The notes: generated by a model not told the origin, from the sequence alone. DNA of 35,484 bases from Candidatus Ventrimonas merdavium (GCA_018715565.1 DVLJ01000001.1:1-35484), one strand, 5' to 3'. Positions 21,040 to 30,088 are shown, counted from the stretch's first letter. Program-made: numbers and translations.

Positions 21040-23561
21040 CCGTCCCTCCGTTCTCCGCCATGTTGGTCTGCCAGGATCACCGCGGCGATCCCCTGGGCGG
21101 TGTACTCGGCGGCTTCTCCGTACAGAGGAAGTCCCAGATCCCGGATCGTCCCGCTGGTACTGGGCCCGATGGAAATAAGCTTTGCCGGGAACGCCCCTTC
21201 CTTCTCCCACAGCTCCCACAGGGCCCGGGCCGCCGAGCTGCTGGCCACGGTCACATAGTCCACCCGGGGAAGGAGACGGTTCAGCTCCTCCTTCCGCCTG
21301 CAGTCTCCCCAGGTCTCATATACCGGCACGTCGTCAAAGGCGATCCCGGCGGCCTTCAGCGCCTCCGGCAGCACCGGAGAACCGTCCTTCGCCCGCACCA
21401 GCAGTACCCTGGCGTCCGTCTCCAGGTCCGGGATCCAGGTCCGGGCCAGGTCCGCCCCAGAATAATGCTCCGGCACGGCGTCGCAGAAAAACCCATGGTC
21501 CTCCAGTTCTCCTGCGGTCTTTCTCCCGATGGCCGCAAAGCGCAGTCCCATCAGCCGCCTCAGATCGACCTTCTCCTCCTTCAGCATCTGGAAAAACAGC
21601 CTTACGCCATTTGCACTGGTAAAGACCAGCCATCTGTAGGTCTCCAGCTGCTTCAGGCTCGCCCGGAGCCGTTCTGTCTTCAGCGGGCGGCTTTCGATCA
21701 GGCTGACCTTCACGCACTCCGCGCCCAGAGGAGAAAGAGCCGCCTCCAGCTCTCCCGCCATATGCCGGGTCCCGGTCGCCAGGACCCGGACGCCGGACAG
21801 CGGGCCGCCAGGGCTGCCGGTCTCCCCCGCCAGCTCCTCCCGCAGGCGGACCGTATCTCCGATCACCACGACCGCCGGCGTGTTCAGCCCCGCGTCCCGG
21901 ACCAGCGCTCCGATCTGGGACAAGGTCCCGGCCACTGCCCGTCCGGAGGCGGTGGTCCCGTTCTCGATCACCGCCGCCGGCGTCTCCGGATCCTTCCCAT
22001 AGCTGATCAGACGGGCCGCGATGGCATCCAGCCGGTGCAGGCCCATCAAAAAGACCAGGGTGCCTTCCGCCTGGGCCAGGTTCGCGTAATCCACCGCCTC
22101 ACCCGCCTTCCCGGCTCCTTCGTGTCCGGTGATCACATGGAAGGAGGAAGCCAGTCCCCGGTGGGTCACGGGGATCCCGGCCCATCCGGGCACACTGTAT
22201 GCGGACGAAACTCCCGGCACCACCTCAAAGGGGATCCCCGCCGCCTTAAGCGCCAGGGCCTCTTCTCCGCCCCGCCCGAACACGTAGGGATCTCCCCCCT
22301 TCAGGCGGACGACCCGCTTTCCTTCCAGGGCCTTCTCCACCAGGATCTGCTGGATCTCCTCCTGTTTCCGGGAATGTCTCCCCGCCCGTTTGCCCACGTA
22401 AATGAGCTCTGCATCCAAAGGCGCTTCGTTCAGCAGAGAGCCGGAGATCAGGTCGTCATATACCACCGCCTGGGCCTGGCGCAGAAGCTCCAGCCCCCGC
22501 CGGGTCACCAGGCCGTCCCCGCCGGGACCGGCCCCGATGAGTGATACCGAACCCTTCCGGATCCGGCTCACCAGCCGGGCAGCCAGGGCCTTTGCACAGG
22601 CCAGCCGGTCTGAGCGCTCCAGCCCCTCCAGCTGCTCCTGACCCTCCGCCGTGTCTCCGATCGTCATCCGCTCCTTCCAGATCTCCGGGTGCACCCCGTC
22701 CCCGGCATACATCACCGTCATCACCAGCTCACCGCCTTCCTCCCGGCACCAGGCGCCGCAGGGGGCGTTGCATCCGCCGCCCATCAGCCGCAGGACCTCC
22801 CGCTCTGCCATAAGCTCCGCCTCTGCCTTCGGAGAGTGGATGGCTTCCATCAGCTCCGGAAACGTCCCCGTCCGGATCTCTACCGCCAGGATCCCCTGTC
22901 CCGCCGCCGGCACAAAGGTCTCCTTATCCAGATAGCTTACTGTTAAGCCCTCCGGCTGTTCCATCCCCAACCGTTTCAGCCCCGCCGCCGCCAGGAGGAT
23001 CCCATCGTACTCTCCCTGCCGCAGCTTCTCTAACCGGGTGGGGACGTTGCCCCGCAGGACTTTGGGGACCACCCCCGGATACTGGGCGCAGATCTGCAGC
23101 TGCCGCCGCAGGCTGCTGGTCCCGATCACACTTCCCGGAGGCAGCGCCGGCCCGACGGCTCCTCTGCCTGCAGCCCTCTCCAGGCCGCCTCCTATCCGAT
23201 CCAGCTCCCCGCCGCCGGACAGCCCATCCGCCGGCTTCCGGGTCACCAGCACGTCCGCCGCTTCCTCCCGCTCCAGCACCGCGCCGATGCAGAGTCTCTC
23301 CGGCAGTTCCATAGGCATATCCTTAGCGCTGTGCACCGCCATATCCACCGCCCCAGACAGCAGCGCTTCCTCCAGCTCCGCCGTGAACACGCCCTTGCCT
23401 CCAAAACTGGCAAGAGACCGGTCCAAGATCCGGTCTCCCTTTGTCGTGACAGGTACAAGCTCTATCTCCAGCTCCGGAAACCGGGCCAGGAGCGCATCCC
23501 GCACCAGTTCTGTCTGGATGATGGCAAGGCGGCTTTTTCTCGTTCCGATCCGCAGTTTCAT
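21036..23561 (-). CDS. Trifunctional HemC-CobA-HemD fusion (tetrapyrrole synthesis)
   Basis: A single 841-residue frame carrying three consecutive enzymes. Residues 1-335 are hydroxymethylbilane synthase (MKLRIGTRKSRLAIIQT, VHSAKDMP, GTSSLRRQ, LRGNVPTRL, PAAGQGILAVE, and Cys264 in MGGGCNAPCG for the dipyrromethane cofactor). Residues about 337-575 are uroporphyrinogen III C-methyltransferase (SLIGAGPGGDGLVTRRG, VVYDDLIS, YVGKRAG, VRLKGGDPYVFGRGGEE, VPGVSSAYSVP, GIPVTHRG). Residues about 588-841 are uroporphyrinogen III synthase (RVLATGTRH, VFTSANGVRLF, FAAIGRKTAGELE, VTVASSSAARAL). HemC carries an extra Gly-rich insert at about 112-142. The three steps take porphobilinogen to precorrin-2. Bifunctional CobA-HemD proteins are well known in Clostridia; adding HemC is less common. 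It starts 9 bases after the HAD gene. Confidence 0.9.
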   Translation of the reverse strand: MKLRIGTRKSRLAIIQTELVRDALLARFPELEIELVPVTTKGDRILDRSLASFGGKGVFTAELEEALLSGAVDMAVHSAKDMPMELPERLCIGAVLEREEAADVLVTRKPADGLSGGGELDRIGGGLERAAGRGAVGPALPPGSVIGTSSLRRQLQICAQYPGVVPKVLRGNVPTRLEKLRQGEYDGILLAAAGLKRLGMEQPEGLTVSYLDKETFVPAAGQGILAVEIRTGTFPELMEAIHSPKAEAELMAEREVLRLMGGGCNAPCGAWCREEGGELVMTVMYAGDGVHPEIWKERMTIGDTAEGQEQLEGLERSDRLACAKALAARLVSRIRKGSVSLIGAGPGGDGLVTRRGLELLRQAQAVVYDDLISGSLLNEAPLDAELIYVGKRAGRHSRKQEEIQQILVEKALEGKRVVRLKGGDPYVFGRGGEEALALKAAGIPFEVVPGVSSAYSVPGWAGIPVTHRGLASSFHVITGHEGAGKAGEAVDYANLAQAEGTLVFLMGLHRLDAIAARLISYGKDPETPAAVIENGTTASGRAVAGTLSQIGALVRDAGLNTPAVVVIGDTVRLREELAGETGSPGGPLSGVRVLATGTRHMAGELEAALSPLGAECVKVSLIESRPLKTERLRASLKQLETYRWLVFTSANGVRLFFQMLKEEKVDLRRLMGLRFAAIGRKTAGELEDHGFFCDAVPEHYSGADLARTWIPDLETDARVLLVRAKDGSPVLPEALKAAGIAFDDVPVYETWGDCRRKEELNRLLPRVDYVTVASSSAARALWELWEKEGAFPAKLISIGPSTSGTIRDLGLPLYGEAAEYTAQGIAAVILADQHGGERRDG

Positions 23562-23570
23562 CCTTCCTCC

Positions 23571-24386
23571 TTAATCCGCTGCCGGGCAGCCAGGTTCCTC
23601 CCCCAGCAGCCCCAACTGTTCCATCGCATACCAGATGCCGTCTTCCTCCACCGTCCTGGTGACAAAGCTGGCATACGGCTCCAGCTCCGGACTGTGACGC
23701 CCCATCAGCACGGCGTTGGGCACATGCTCAAACATAGGCAGGTCGTTGGTGCTGTCGCCGAACACATAGGCGTCCTCCAAAGCAAGTCCGTACTCCTTTA
23801 AGACCACGTCGATCGCCGTGGCCTTGCTGTGCCCCGCGGGCACGCACTCGTAAAATCCGTCTCCCCGGTCGATCACCTGGAACTCCGGCTCCAGAGCCGC
23901 GATCAGGCCCTCCAGGCCGCTGGCCTCGTCGGCCAGGAAGCAGAACTTCTCCGCTGTTCCCCGCTCCTTGTTCCAGTCCATGGACCGGATCGCCATCGCC
24001 AGGCTTTTGCGCATCCGGCGCCCCTGGGGGAACCGGCTGTCCGGACTCCCCACAAAGCAGCCGTACCGCCCTTCCAGGATCCCGTCCACATTCGCCGCCT
24101 CCAGAGCGCGGCACACCCGCTCCTTCTGGTCCTCGGTCATACTCCGGTAATACAGCTCCCGCCCCTCGGCTTCCACATACGTACCGCATCCGCACAGCCA
24201 GCCATCCGGTGTGACAAGCTGGCGGATCGTGCCGGTACAGGCGTAAGTCCGCCCGGTGTTTATAAAGACCAGATGCCCCTGAGACCGGGCGGTCTCAAGG
24301 GCTCTTTTTGCACTTTCCGGGACCTGCCGCGTTATCTCGCTCAGCAGGGTCCCGTCTATATCGAAAAATAATGCTTTTCTGTTCAC
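23571..24386 (-). CDS. Cof-type HAD-superfamily phosphatase
   Basis: A 271-residue HAD hydrolase of the Cof/IIB type. Motif I FFDIDGTLL contains the nucleophile Asp and acid Asp; motif II is INTGRTYA; the later lysine lies in HSKATAIDVVLKEYG; motif IV is FGDSTNDLPMF. The cap domain occupies about residues 85-190. Such enzymes dephosphorylate sugar phosphates, nucleotides or flavin mononucleotide; the substrate here is unknown. The start is a GTG that overlaps the xpt stop (GTGA), and the stop is 9 bases before the tetrapyrrole fusion gene, so translation is coupled to xpt and transcription continues into heme/siroheme genes. Confidence 0.9.
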   Translation of the reverse strand: MNRKALFFDIDGTLLSEITRQVPESAKRALETARSQGHLVFINTGRTYACTGTIRQLVTPDGWLCGCGTYVEAEGRELYYRSMTEDQKERVCRALEAANVDGILEGRYGCFVGSPDSRFPQGRRMRKSLAMAIRSMDWNKERGTAEKFCFLADEASGLEGLIAALEPEFQVIDRGDGFYECVPAGHSKATAIDVVLKEYGLALEDAYVFGDSTNDLPMFEHVPNAVLMGRHSPELEPYASFVTRTVEEDGIWYAMEQLGLLGEEPGCPAAD

Positions 24387-24970
24387 GCCTTTTCATCGCG
24401 GAACACAATGGTTCCTTTCTCCTCATCCATACTGTCGATGATCGCCAGAGACTCCAGCCGGATCCCTTTTTCCCGGATGCGGTCCCCGCCGACCTGGAAG
24501 CCCTTCTCGATCACGATGCCGGCTCCCACCAGCTCCGCTCCGGAAGCCTGTACTAATGCCGCCAGTCCTTCCAGGGCCTTGCCGTTGGCCAGGAAATCGT
24601 CGATCAGGAGCACCTTGTCCCCTTTTCCCAGAAATTCCTTCGCCACGATGATATCGTACACCCGGCCATGGGTATAGGACTCCACCTGGGTCGTATACAC
24701 ATCCCCGGCAATGTTCTTGGTCTGGTTCTTCTTGGCAAATACGACCGGCACATGGAACTGCTCGGCCACCACGCAGGCAATGCCGATGCCGGAGGCCTCG
24801 ATCGTCAGGATCTTGTTGATGTCCGCACCTTCAAAACGCCTTTTAAATTCCTTGCCGATCTCCCGGAACAGCTCCGTATCCATCTGATGGTTCAGGAAAC
24901 TATCCACTTTCAGCACATTCCCGGCTTTGATCTTTCCATCCTTGCGAATTCGCTCTTTTAACAGCTCCAT
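24383..24970 (-). CDS. xpt: Xanthine phosphoribosyltransferase
   Basis: A 195-residue purine salvage enzyme that makes XMP from xanthine and PRPP in the cytosol. The family opening MELLKERIRKDGKIKAGNVLKVDSFLNHQMD and the region ILTIEASGIGIACVVAEQFHVPVVFAKKNQ match Xpt. The PRPP-binding motif is VLLIDDFLANGKAL. The length is normal. It appears to head a unit xpt, HAD, HemC-CobA-HemD, precorrin-2 dehydrogenase. In many Firmicutes xpt is preceded by a purine riboswitch; the 84 bases upstream here do not show that fold. Confidence 0.95.
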   Translation of the reverse strand: MELLKERIRKDGKIKAGNVLKVDSFLNHQMDTELFREIGKEFKRRFEGADINKILTIEASGIGIACVVAEQFHVPVVFAKKNQTKNIAGDVYTTQVESYTHGRVYDIIVAKEFLGKGDKVLLIDDFLANGKALEGLAALVQASGAELVGAGIVIEKGFQVGGDRIREKGIRLESLAIIDSMDEEKGTIVFRDEKA

Positions 24971-25006
24971 GGTCTGTCCCCCTGTATCTTTTGATTATTT
25001 GTTGAT

Positions 25007-25028
25007 GGGGCGGGCAAACGGCCGCCCC
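25007..25028. terminator. GC-rich hairpin between the foldase lipoprotein gene and xpt
   Basis: Perfect 7-bp arms GGGGCGG (25007-25013) and CCGCCCC (25022-25028) around an 8-base loop. It follows the lipoprotein stop by 26 bases on the minus strand. No T-tract follows on that strand, so termination is uncertain. Confidence 0.4.
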
Positions 25029-25054
25029 GGTCTGCTTTCCTCTCCAGTCCGCCC

Positions 25055-26131
25055 TTACTCGGTCACGACTGCGTTGTCCCTGATAAAGTTGGCTACCTTA
25101 TACTGCATCGCCATCTCATCAAGAGCCTCCTGGCCGTACATGCTCTCCATCGTCTCCACATCCGTGCCGTATAAGTCCGCCACATACTGCCGGTCCTCGT
25201 CGGCCACTTCCATCTTCTCGGCTTCCGCTACGGCATTCATGAACAGGTTCTGCTTGATCACATCCTCTGCGATATTCCGCATCTCCGTCTCAAACTCTTC
25301 TAACTCCAGGCCCATCATGCCCACATAATCCTCCATGGTCATGCCGTAGCCCTGCACCATGGTCTCATAGTAGCTGTACTGCGCCTGGAACTGCTGCTCC
25401 ACCGCATCCGGATTGATCTCAAACTCGCTGTTCTCCAACGCGGCCATCAATGCGTCGTTCTGCAGCTGGGTGTCTGCCTGCTGGACCTTCTCCGCTTCCA
25501 TATCGGCCCGGGTATCGTCGCGGAACTCCTCCACCGTAGTGAAATCAGACATCCTCTGGACAAAATTCTCATCCAGGACCGCATCCCGCTTCTCCTCGAT
25601 GCTGTTGACCGTTACGTCAAACACCACTGCCTGGCCAGCCAGGTCCGCGCTGGCATAATCCTCCGGGAAGGTCAGGTTCAGGCTCAGCTCCGCGCCCTTG
25701 GAGGCGCCGATCAGGCCGTCCTCGAATCCGTCGATGAACACGCCGGAGCCCAGCTCCAGATCGTAGCCCTCCGCGGTGCCGCCTTCAAACGCCTCGCCGT
25801 CCTTCATGCCCACAAAATCGATGTTCACCACATCCCCTTCCTGGGCCGGACGGTCGGTGATCTCCACATACTCCGGGTTCATATCCAGGATCGTCTGGAT
25901 GCGGGCATCCAGCTCCTCATCGGTCACCTCGGTGCTCATCTTCGTCACTTCCACACCTTTGTAGGTGCCCAGCTTGGTGATCTCGCCTAAGTCCACTTCC
26001 TCGGTGCTCTCCACCGTGGTCTCCTCTGCCGTGGCAGTCGTCTCCTCTGCCGCTTCCTTTTTAGAACAGCCCGCAGCCAGCGTCAGGACCGCCAGCCCGC
26101 AGAGCATCCATCTTGCATATCTTCTCATCAT
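25055..26131 (-). CDS. Surface lipoprotein with FKBP-type PPIase and trigger-factor C-terminal domains
   Basis: A 358-residue lipoprotein. Residues 1-21 form a signal peptide ending in the lipobox LTLAAGC, with Cys22 as the lipidation site. A Thr/Glu-rich linker (about 25-48) follows. The region about 98-180 is an FKBP fold (GDVVNIDFVGMKDGEAFEGGTAEGYDLELGSGVFIDGFEDGLIGASKG). The rest (about 185-358) is alpha-helical and resembles the C-terminal chaperone arm of trigger factor (LDENFVQRMSDFTTVEEFRDDTRADMEAEK). The ribosome-docking N-domain of true trigger factor is absent and replaced by the export signal, so this should fold proteins outside the membrane, similar in job to PrsA. It is often labelled Tig by homology, but the location implied is different. 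Confidence 0.85.
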   Translation of the reverse strand: MMRRYARWMLCGLAVLTLAAGCSKKEAAEETTATAEETTVESTEEVDLGEITKLGTYKGVEVTKMSTEVTDEELDARIQTILDMNPEYVEITDRPAQEGDVVNIDFVGMKDGEAFEGGTAEGYDLELGSGVFIDGFEDGLIGASKGAELSLNLTFPEDYASADLAGQAVVFDVTVNSIEEKRDAVLDENFVQRMSDFTTVEEFRDDTRADMEAEKVQQADTQLQNDALMAALENSEFEINPDAVEQQFQAQYSYYETMVQGYGMTMEDYVGMMGLELEEFETEMRNIAEDVIKQNLFMNAVAEAEKMEVADEDRQYVADLYGTDVETMESMYGQEALDEMAMQYKVANFIRDNAVVTE

Positions 26132-26270
26132 ACATTCCTTTTCTGTCTTGGAGTTACGCGAGCCATCCGCGTACTTCCTAATGTTATACCATAGAACGCC
26201 CGGATTAAAAAGCCTTTCCGGATAAATTTATGTTTTTTTCAGAATCCGGCGGCGTGTTCCGGGCCCCGGC

Positions 26271-27689
26271 TTATTTGTAAAATGCCATAAATGCCTTCCA
26301 GGTGTTGTACACATCCAGCTTGGAAGCCAGCTCGAACGGCGCGTGCATGGATAAGAGCGGCACGCCCAGGTCCACGGTATCGATGTTCAGCCGGGATACG
26401 TACTTGGCGATGGTCCCGCCGCCGCCCTGATCTACGGCTCCCAGCTCTCCGGCCTGCCAGTACACGCCGTTCTCCTCCATGATCCCGATCACCTTTGCCA
26501 TGGTCTCCGCGCTGGCGTCGTTAGAAGAGGATTTGCCCCGGGCTCCGGTGTACTTGGTCAGGACGCAGCCCTTGTTCAGCATAGCCGTATTGTTCACCTC
26601 AAATACATCTGGGAACGTGGGATCATACGCCGCGTTCACGTCCGAGGACAGGCACAGGGAGTTCGCCATCACCTCTTTGGGATCGCAGCCCTCCATCTGG
26701 GCCAGGTACTCGATATAGTGCTTTAAAAAGTCGGAGTTCATGCCGGTGTTGCCGTCGGAACCGATCTCCTCCTTATCCGCCAGCACCGTGATGGTGGTGT
26801 AGGTCGGCTCCGCCGTCTCGATCTCCGCCCGCAGCGCCGTGTAGGCGCACACCCGGTCGTCCTGGCCGTAGGCGCCCACCATGCTGCGGTCAAAGCCTAC
26901 GTCCCTGGCCTTGTGGGCCGGCACCATCTCCAGCTCCGCCCGGAAGAAATCTGCCTCAGTGATGCCATAACGCTCATGGAGCAGCTGCAGCGCCAGAAGC
27001 TTCACCGGCTCCTTCACCTTATCGTCCGCATACGGCACCGAGCCGACGATCACGTTCAGCTCCTCGCCCCGCAGGCCCTCTCCCAGCTTCCGCTCATTCT
27101 GCTTCGCGCCCAGGTGGGGAAGCAGATCGCTGATGCAGAATACCGGCTCGTCCTCCGCCTCGCCGAGGCAGACCTCCACCAGCTCTCCATTTTTCTTGAC
27201 CACCACGCCGTGCATAGCTAACGGTACGGTCCCCCACTGATATTTGCGTATGCCGCCGTAATAATGGGTCTTAAAATATCCGATATCGTGTTTCTCATAC
27301 AGTGGGTTCGGTTTTAAGTCCAGGCGGGGAGAGTCGATGTGGGCGCCGTTGATGCGCACCCCCTCTTTCACGGGCTTCTTCCCGAACGTGGTGATGAGCA
27401 GCGCCTTGTTCCGGTTGACCGCATACACCTTGTCTCCCGGCTGATACTGCCTGCTGTAATCCACCGGCTGATAACCCGCCGCCTCTAGCTGGCGCAGCGC
27501 TTCCGCCACGCACTCCCGCTCGGTCTTTCCTGCGTCCAGGAAGGCCTTGTAGCCCTGGCAGAATGCGTCTGCCTCCGCCCTCTGCTCCGGCGCTTCCGCC
27601 CCGATATGGGGGAACTTAAAGCACAGCTGTTCCTCCAGCCGCTGTCCCTCGGTCTTTTCTGTTTCCTGCTTTCTCTGTCTGTCTTCCAT
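26271..27689 (-). CDS. M18-family aminopeptidase
   Basis: A 472-residue dinuclear-zinc aminopeptidase of the aspartyl aminopeptidase family. I chose ATG at 27689 (AGGAGG nine bases upstream) over the upstream frame extension to 27854, which overlaps the dtd gene. Metal-site motifs: INGAHIDSPRLDLKPNPLYE (His and Asp), LADKEEIGSDGNTGMNSDF (Glu-Glu pair), SSDVNAAYDPTF (Asp) and LLSMHAPFELASKLDVYNTWK (His near the C-terminus). It trims N-terminal residues from peptides in the cytosol. It lies 38 bases after dtd on the same strand. The extreme N-terminus is highly charged (MEDRQRKQETEKTEGQRLEE), a common feature of the clostridial members. Confidence 0.92.
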   Translation of the reverse strand: MEDRQRKQETEKTEGQRLEEQLCFKFPHIGAEAPEQRAEADAFCQGYKAFLDAGKTERECVAEALRQLEAAGYQPVDYSRQYQPGDKVYAVNRNKALLITTFGKKPVKEGVRINGAHIDSPRLDLKPNPLYEKHDIGYFKTHYYGGIRKYQWGTVPLAMHGVVVKKNGELVEVCLGEAEDEPVFCISDLLPHLGAKQNERKLGEGLRGEELNVIVGSVPYADDKVKEPVKLLALQLLHERYGITEADFFRAELEMVPAHKARDVGFDRSMVGAYGQDDRVCAYTALRAEIETAEPTYTTITVLADKEEIGSDGNTGMNSDFLKHYIEYLAQMEGCDPKEVMANSLCLSSDVNAAYDPTFPDVFEVNNTAMLNKGCVLTKYTGARGKSSSNDASAETMAKVIGIMEENGVYWQAGELGAVDQGGGGTIAKYVSRLNIDTVDLGVPLLSMHAPFELASKLDVYNTWKAFMAFYK

Positions 27690-27727
27690 GTTCTTATCCT
27701 CCTGCTGTCTCAATCCCTTTTTCGCCT

Positions 27728-28189
27728 TTAGGCCTCCCGGATCCCGGTCTCGTCTCCCTCCAGGATCAGAGTAAAGGGCCCGTTGTTCTGCAGATCCACC
27801 AGCATGTGGGCGCCGAACACGCCGTGTTCCACCTTGTCCACATACCGGCGGCACCGTTCCATAAAATATTCATACAGCCGCTCTGCCTTTTCCGGCGACC
27901 CGGCCTTGATAAAGCTAGGCCGGTTGCCCTTGCGGCAGTCGGCATATAAGGTAAACTGGCTCACCACCAGAAGCTGTCCCCCTACATCGGCCAGGGACAG
28001 ATTGGTCTTCCCGTCCTGGTCCTCAAAGATCCGGAGCTTGCAGATCTTGTCGGCCATCTTATCCGCGGCCGCCTCGCTGTCTGTCTCCGCCACTCCCAAA
28101 AGGATCAGGAATCCTTTCTCAATGGCTCCGGTCACGGTCCCGTCTACGGTCACCGACGCCCGGTCCACCCGCTGCACTACTGCTTTCAT
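27728..28189 (-). CDS. dtd: D-aminoacyl-tRNA deacylase
   Basis: A 153-residue DTD that hydrolyses D-aminoacyl-tRNA (and glycyl-tRNA-Ala), protecting translation from D-residues. Start ATG at 28189 has AGGAG at proper spacing and gives the universal beginning MKAVVQRVDRASVTVDG. The active-site motif SQFTLYADCRKGNRPSF and the cross-subunit motif NNGPFTLILE are both present. The frame stays open up to 28309 but that part overlaps the glycerophosphodiesterase gene and is not DTD-like. Confidence 0.95.
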   Translation of the reverse strand: MKAVVQRVDRASVTVDGTVTGAIEKGFLILLGVAETDSEAAADKMADKICKLRIFEDQDGKTNLSLADVGGQLLVVSQFTLYADCRKGNRPSFIKAGSPEKAERLYEYFMERCRRYVDKVEHGVFGAHMLVDLQNNGPFTLILEGDETGIREA

Positions 28190-28281
28190 GATCGTCTCCT
28201 CTTTCTGCGGCGCAGGACTTGGCGCATCCCGCGCCAGTCCTCTCCTCCGCGTGGGATATGCGCGTCCCGCGCCGCCTGGCT

Positions 28282-30081
28282 CTACCGGCGGAACATCAGC
28301 TTCACGCATTCGATCACGCTGTCCGCCGCTTCTTCCTGATAAATGGTCTCCCGGGCGCGCACCGGCCAGTCCGTGATGATGCCGTCCACCTGGAGCAGCA
28401 TCATCCGTTCCATCTCGCTGGCCGAATTCACCGTCCAGGCGTAGATCGCCTTGCCCTGCTCATGGATCCGCTCCACCAGCCTCCGGCTGACAAAGCTGGA
28501 CCGCAGGCTGATAAAATCCACCGCCTCGTCCGAGTAAAAATCTCCGTAAGCCGCTGCAATGATATATCCGGTGCGGATGTCCGGCTCCAGGGCCTTCACC
28601 TGCTCCAGGCAGGACAGGCTGGCAGACGTCACCACGCACTGCTCCTCCATCCCGTATTCCCGGATCAGCGCCGTCACCGCTTCCGGCAGGGCGCAGTCCC
28701 GCCCCGTATGCTTCAGCTCAATGTTCAGATCCACCCGGTCCTGGCAGAGCTCCAGCACCTCCGCCAGGGTAGGGATCTTCGTCCCCGCAAAATCATCGGA
28801 AAACCAGCTGCCCGCGTCCAGCTCCTCCAGCACCTGGTAAGTCAGATCACCGATCGCCTGGTTTACCCCTGCCACCCGCTTTAGGTTGGCGTCATGGGCC
28901 AGCACTACCACTCCGTCCGCCGTCATCTGCACGTCGATCTCGATCCGATCCGCCAGCTCCTCGATCGCCGCCAAAACTGCCGGGACCGTATTCTCCGGCG
29001 CGGTCATGGAGCTGCCCCGATGGGCGGTGATCTCCATATCCGTCACCATCTCATCCGTCAGCGCCGAACCATGCCTGGCGATATCGTAGGCGGAAAACGC
29101 CCCCGTGCAGAGGACGATGGCAAGGCAGATCCCAAGCATCCTCCGGCGGAAAGACCCCGGAGCCGGATATTCTGCCGCCGCGCCTTCCAGCTGCAGCCTT
29201 CCGTATCCGTATCTGCGGTACAGAGAGCCCAGGACGGTACAATGCCCCAGCTGGACTACGATGCTCCCCGCGAACAGAGCCAGCACCTCCAGCTTGTCCG
29301 CGACAGAAAGGAACAGCGCCATCGTCAGATACTGGCTGCTGCCCCCCACCACGCACACGGCGGACACGAATACCGCCAGGGCATAGATCAGGAACACTGC
29401 CAGGACGCTGAGCAGATTCCCTGCCATAAGACCAGCTGCGATCCGCCAGAAATGCCCGCGCATCAGCAGGCCGCTGTAGCTGCGGCTGTCCCGGTATCCC
29501 CGCCCCTCCGCCAGGCAGCCGTACACCGTGAACCAGGCAGGAAAGGAGAGGACGAGCACCACGGCCAGCCCTGCCGCAAGAACGGCAAGGGCTCCGGGCC
29601 TGCTCCCTAATTCATCCAAAATGAAATTCACCGGCCGGATATGGGTGGCCGCCCGCAAGAAAAACAGCAGATTCGCAAAGAAATACTGGATCAGCAATAC
29701 CAGGCCCAGACGCCAGTGACGCCGCTCCAGCTCTCTCCCGGCCTTCTGCAGTCCGCCCCACAGCATATGCAAAGGGGTCAGCTTCTGATAAGAGGCTGCC
29801 CCCTCAAATGCGGTGATCAGACTGGCGGTCTCCAAGAGCAGGATCAGCGCGCCCACGGCTCCGACCGCGCAGACCACAGCGATGGTCCCCGGCCGAAGGA
29901 AAAAACTGCCGATATTCTCTGCGGTCAGATAGCTGTACCCGGCCCATGACAGCGCCAGCTGAAGGCCCCGGTCCAGGACCTTCAGCCAAGCCGGCAGCGT
30001 CAGCAGCCGGTACAGCAGTTCAAACAGCAGGATCGCTTTCCAGTTGCAGCCCGCGATCTGCCTTATCTCTTTTGCCAACAT
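28282..30081 (-). CDS. Glycerophosphodiester phosphodiesterase with N-terminal multi-helix membrane domain
   Basis: A 599-residue two-part protein. Residues 1-340 are a membrane domain of about seven or eight helices of the kind found fused to GDPD enzymes in Firmicutes. Residues 348-599 are a GDPD TIM barrel: His354-Arg355 (ITAHRGSSMTAPENT), Glu381 and Asp383 (IEIDVQMTADGVVVLAHD) and His396 form the catalytic and metal-binding set. The enzyme cleaves glycerophosphodiesters from phospholipids or teichoic acid to glycerol 3-phosphate and an alcohol; the catalytic domain probably faces outward, though topology is not certain. Starts 7 bases after the small alarmone synthetase stop. Confidence 0.92.
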   Translation of the reverse strand: MLAKEIRQIAGCNWKAILLFELLYRLLTLPAWLKVLDRGLQLALSWAGYSYLTAENIGSFFLRPGTIAVVCAVGAVGALILLLETASLITAFEGAASYQKLTPLHMLWGGLQKAGRELERRHWRLGLVLLIQYFFANLLFFLRAATHIRPVNFILDELGSRPGALAVLAAGLAVVLVLSFPAWFTVYGCLAEGRGYRDSRSYSGLLMRGHFWRIAAGLMAGNLLSVLAVFLIYALAVFVSAVCVVGGSSQYLTMALFLSVADKLEVLALFAGSIVVQLGHCTVLGSLYRRYGYGRLQLEGAAAEYPAPGSFRRRMLGICLAIVLCTGAFSAYDIARHGSALTDEMVTDMEITAHRGSSMTAPENTVPAVLAAIEELADRIEIDVQMTADGVVVLAHDANLKRVAGVNQAIGDLTYQVLEELDAGSWFSDDFAGTKIPTLAEVLELCQDRVDLNIELKHTGRDCALPEAVTALIREYGMEEQCVVTSASLSCLEQVKALEPDIRTGYIIAAAYGDFYSDEAVDFISLRSSFVSRRLVERIHEQGKAIYAWTVNSASEMERMMLLQVDGIITDWPVRARETIYQEEAADSVIECVKLMFRR

Positions 30082-30088
30082 CGTTCCT

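Noticed and set aside
21015-22544. Long open frame on the plus strand (about 509 codons) opposite the HemC-CobA-HemD gene
   Set aside because: It is antisense to clear catalytic motifs, has Pro/Arg/His/Gln-rich composition typical of a GC-rich shadow frame and no recognisable domain.
24971-25054. Purine riboswitch expected upstream of xpt
   Set aside because: The 84-base gap holds only a short GC-rich hairpin; the conserved purine-aptamer core sequences and three-way junction are not visible and there is little room.
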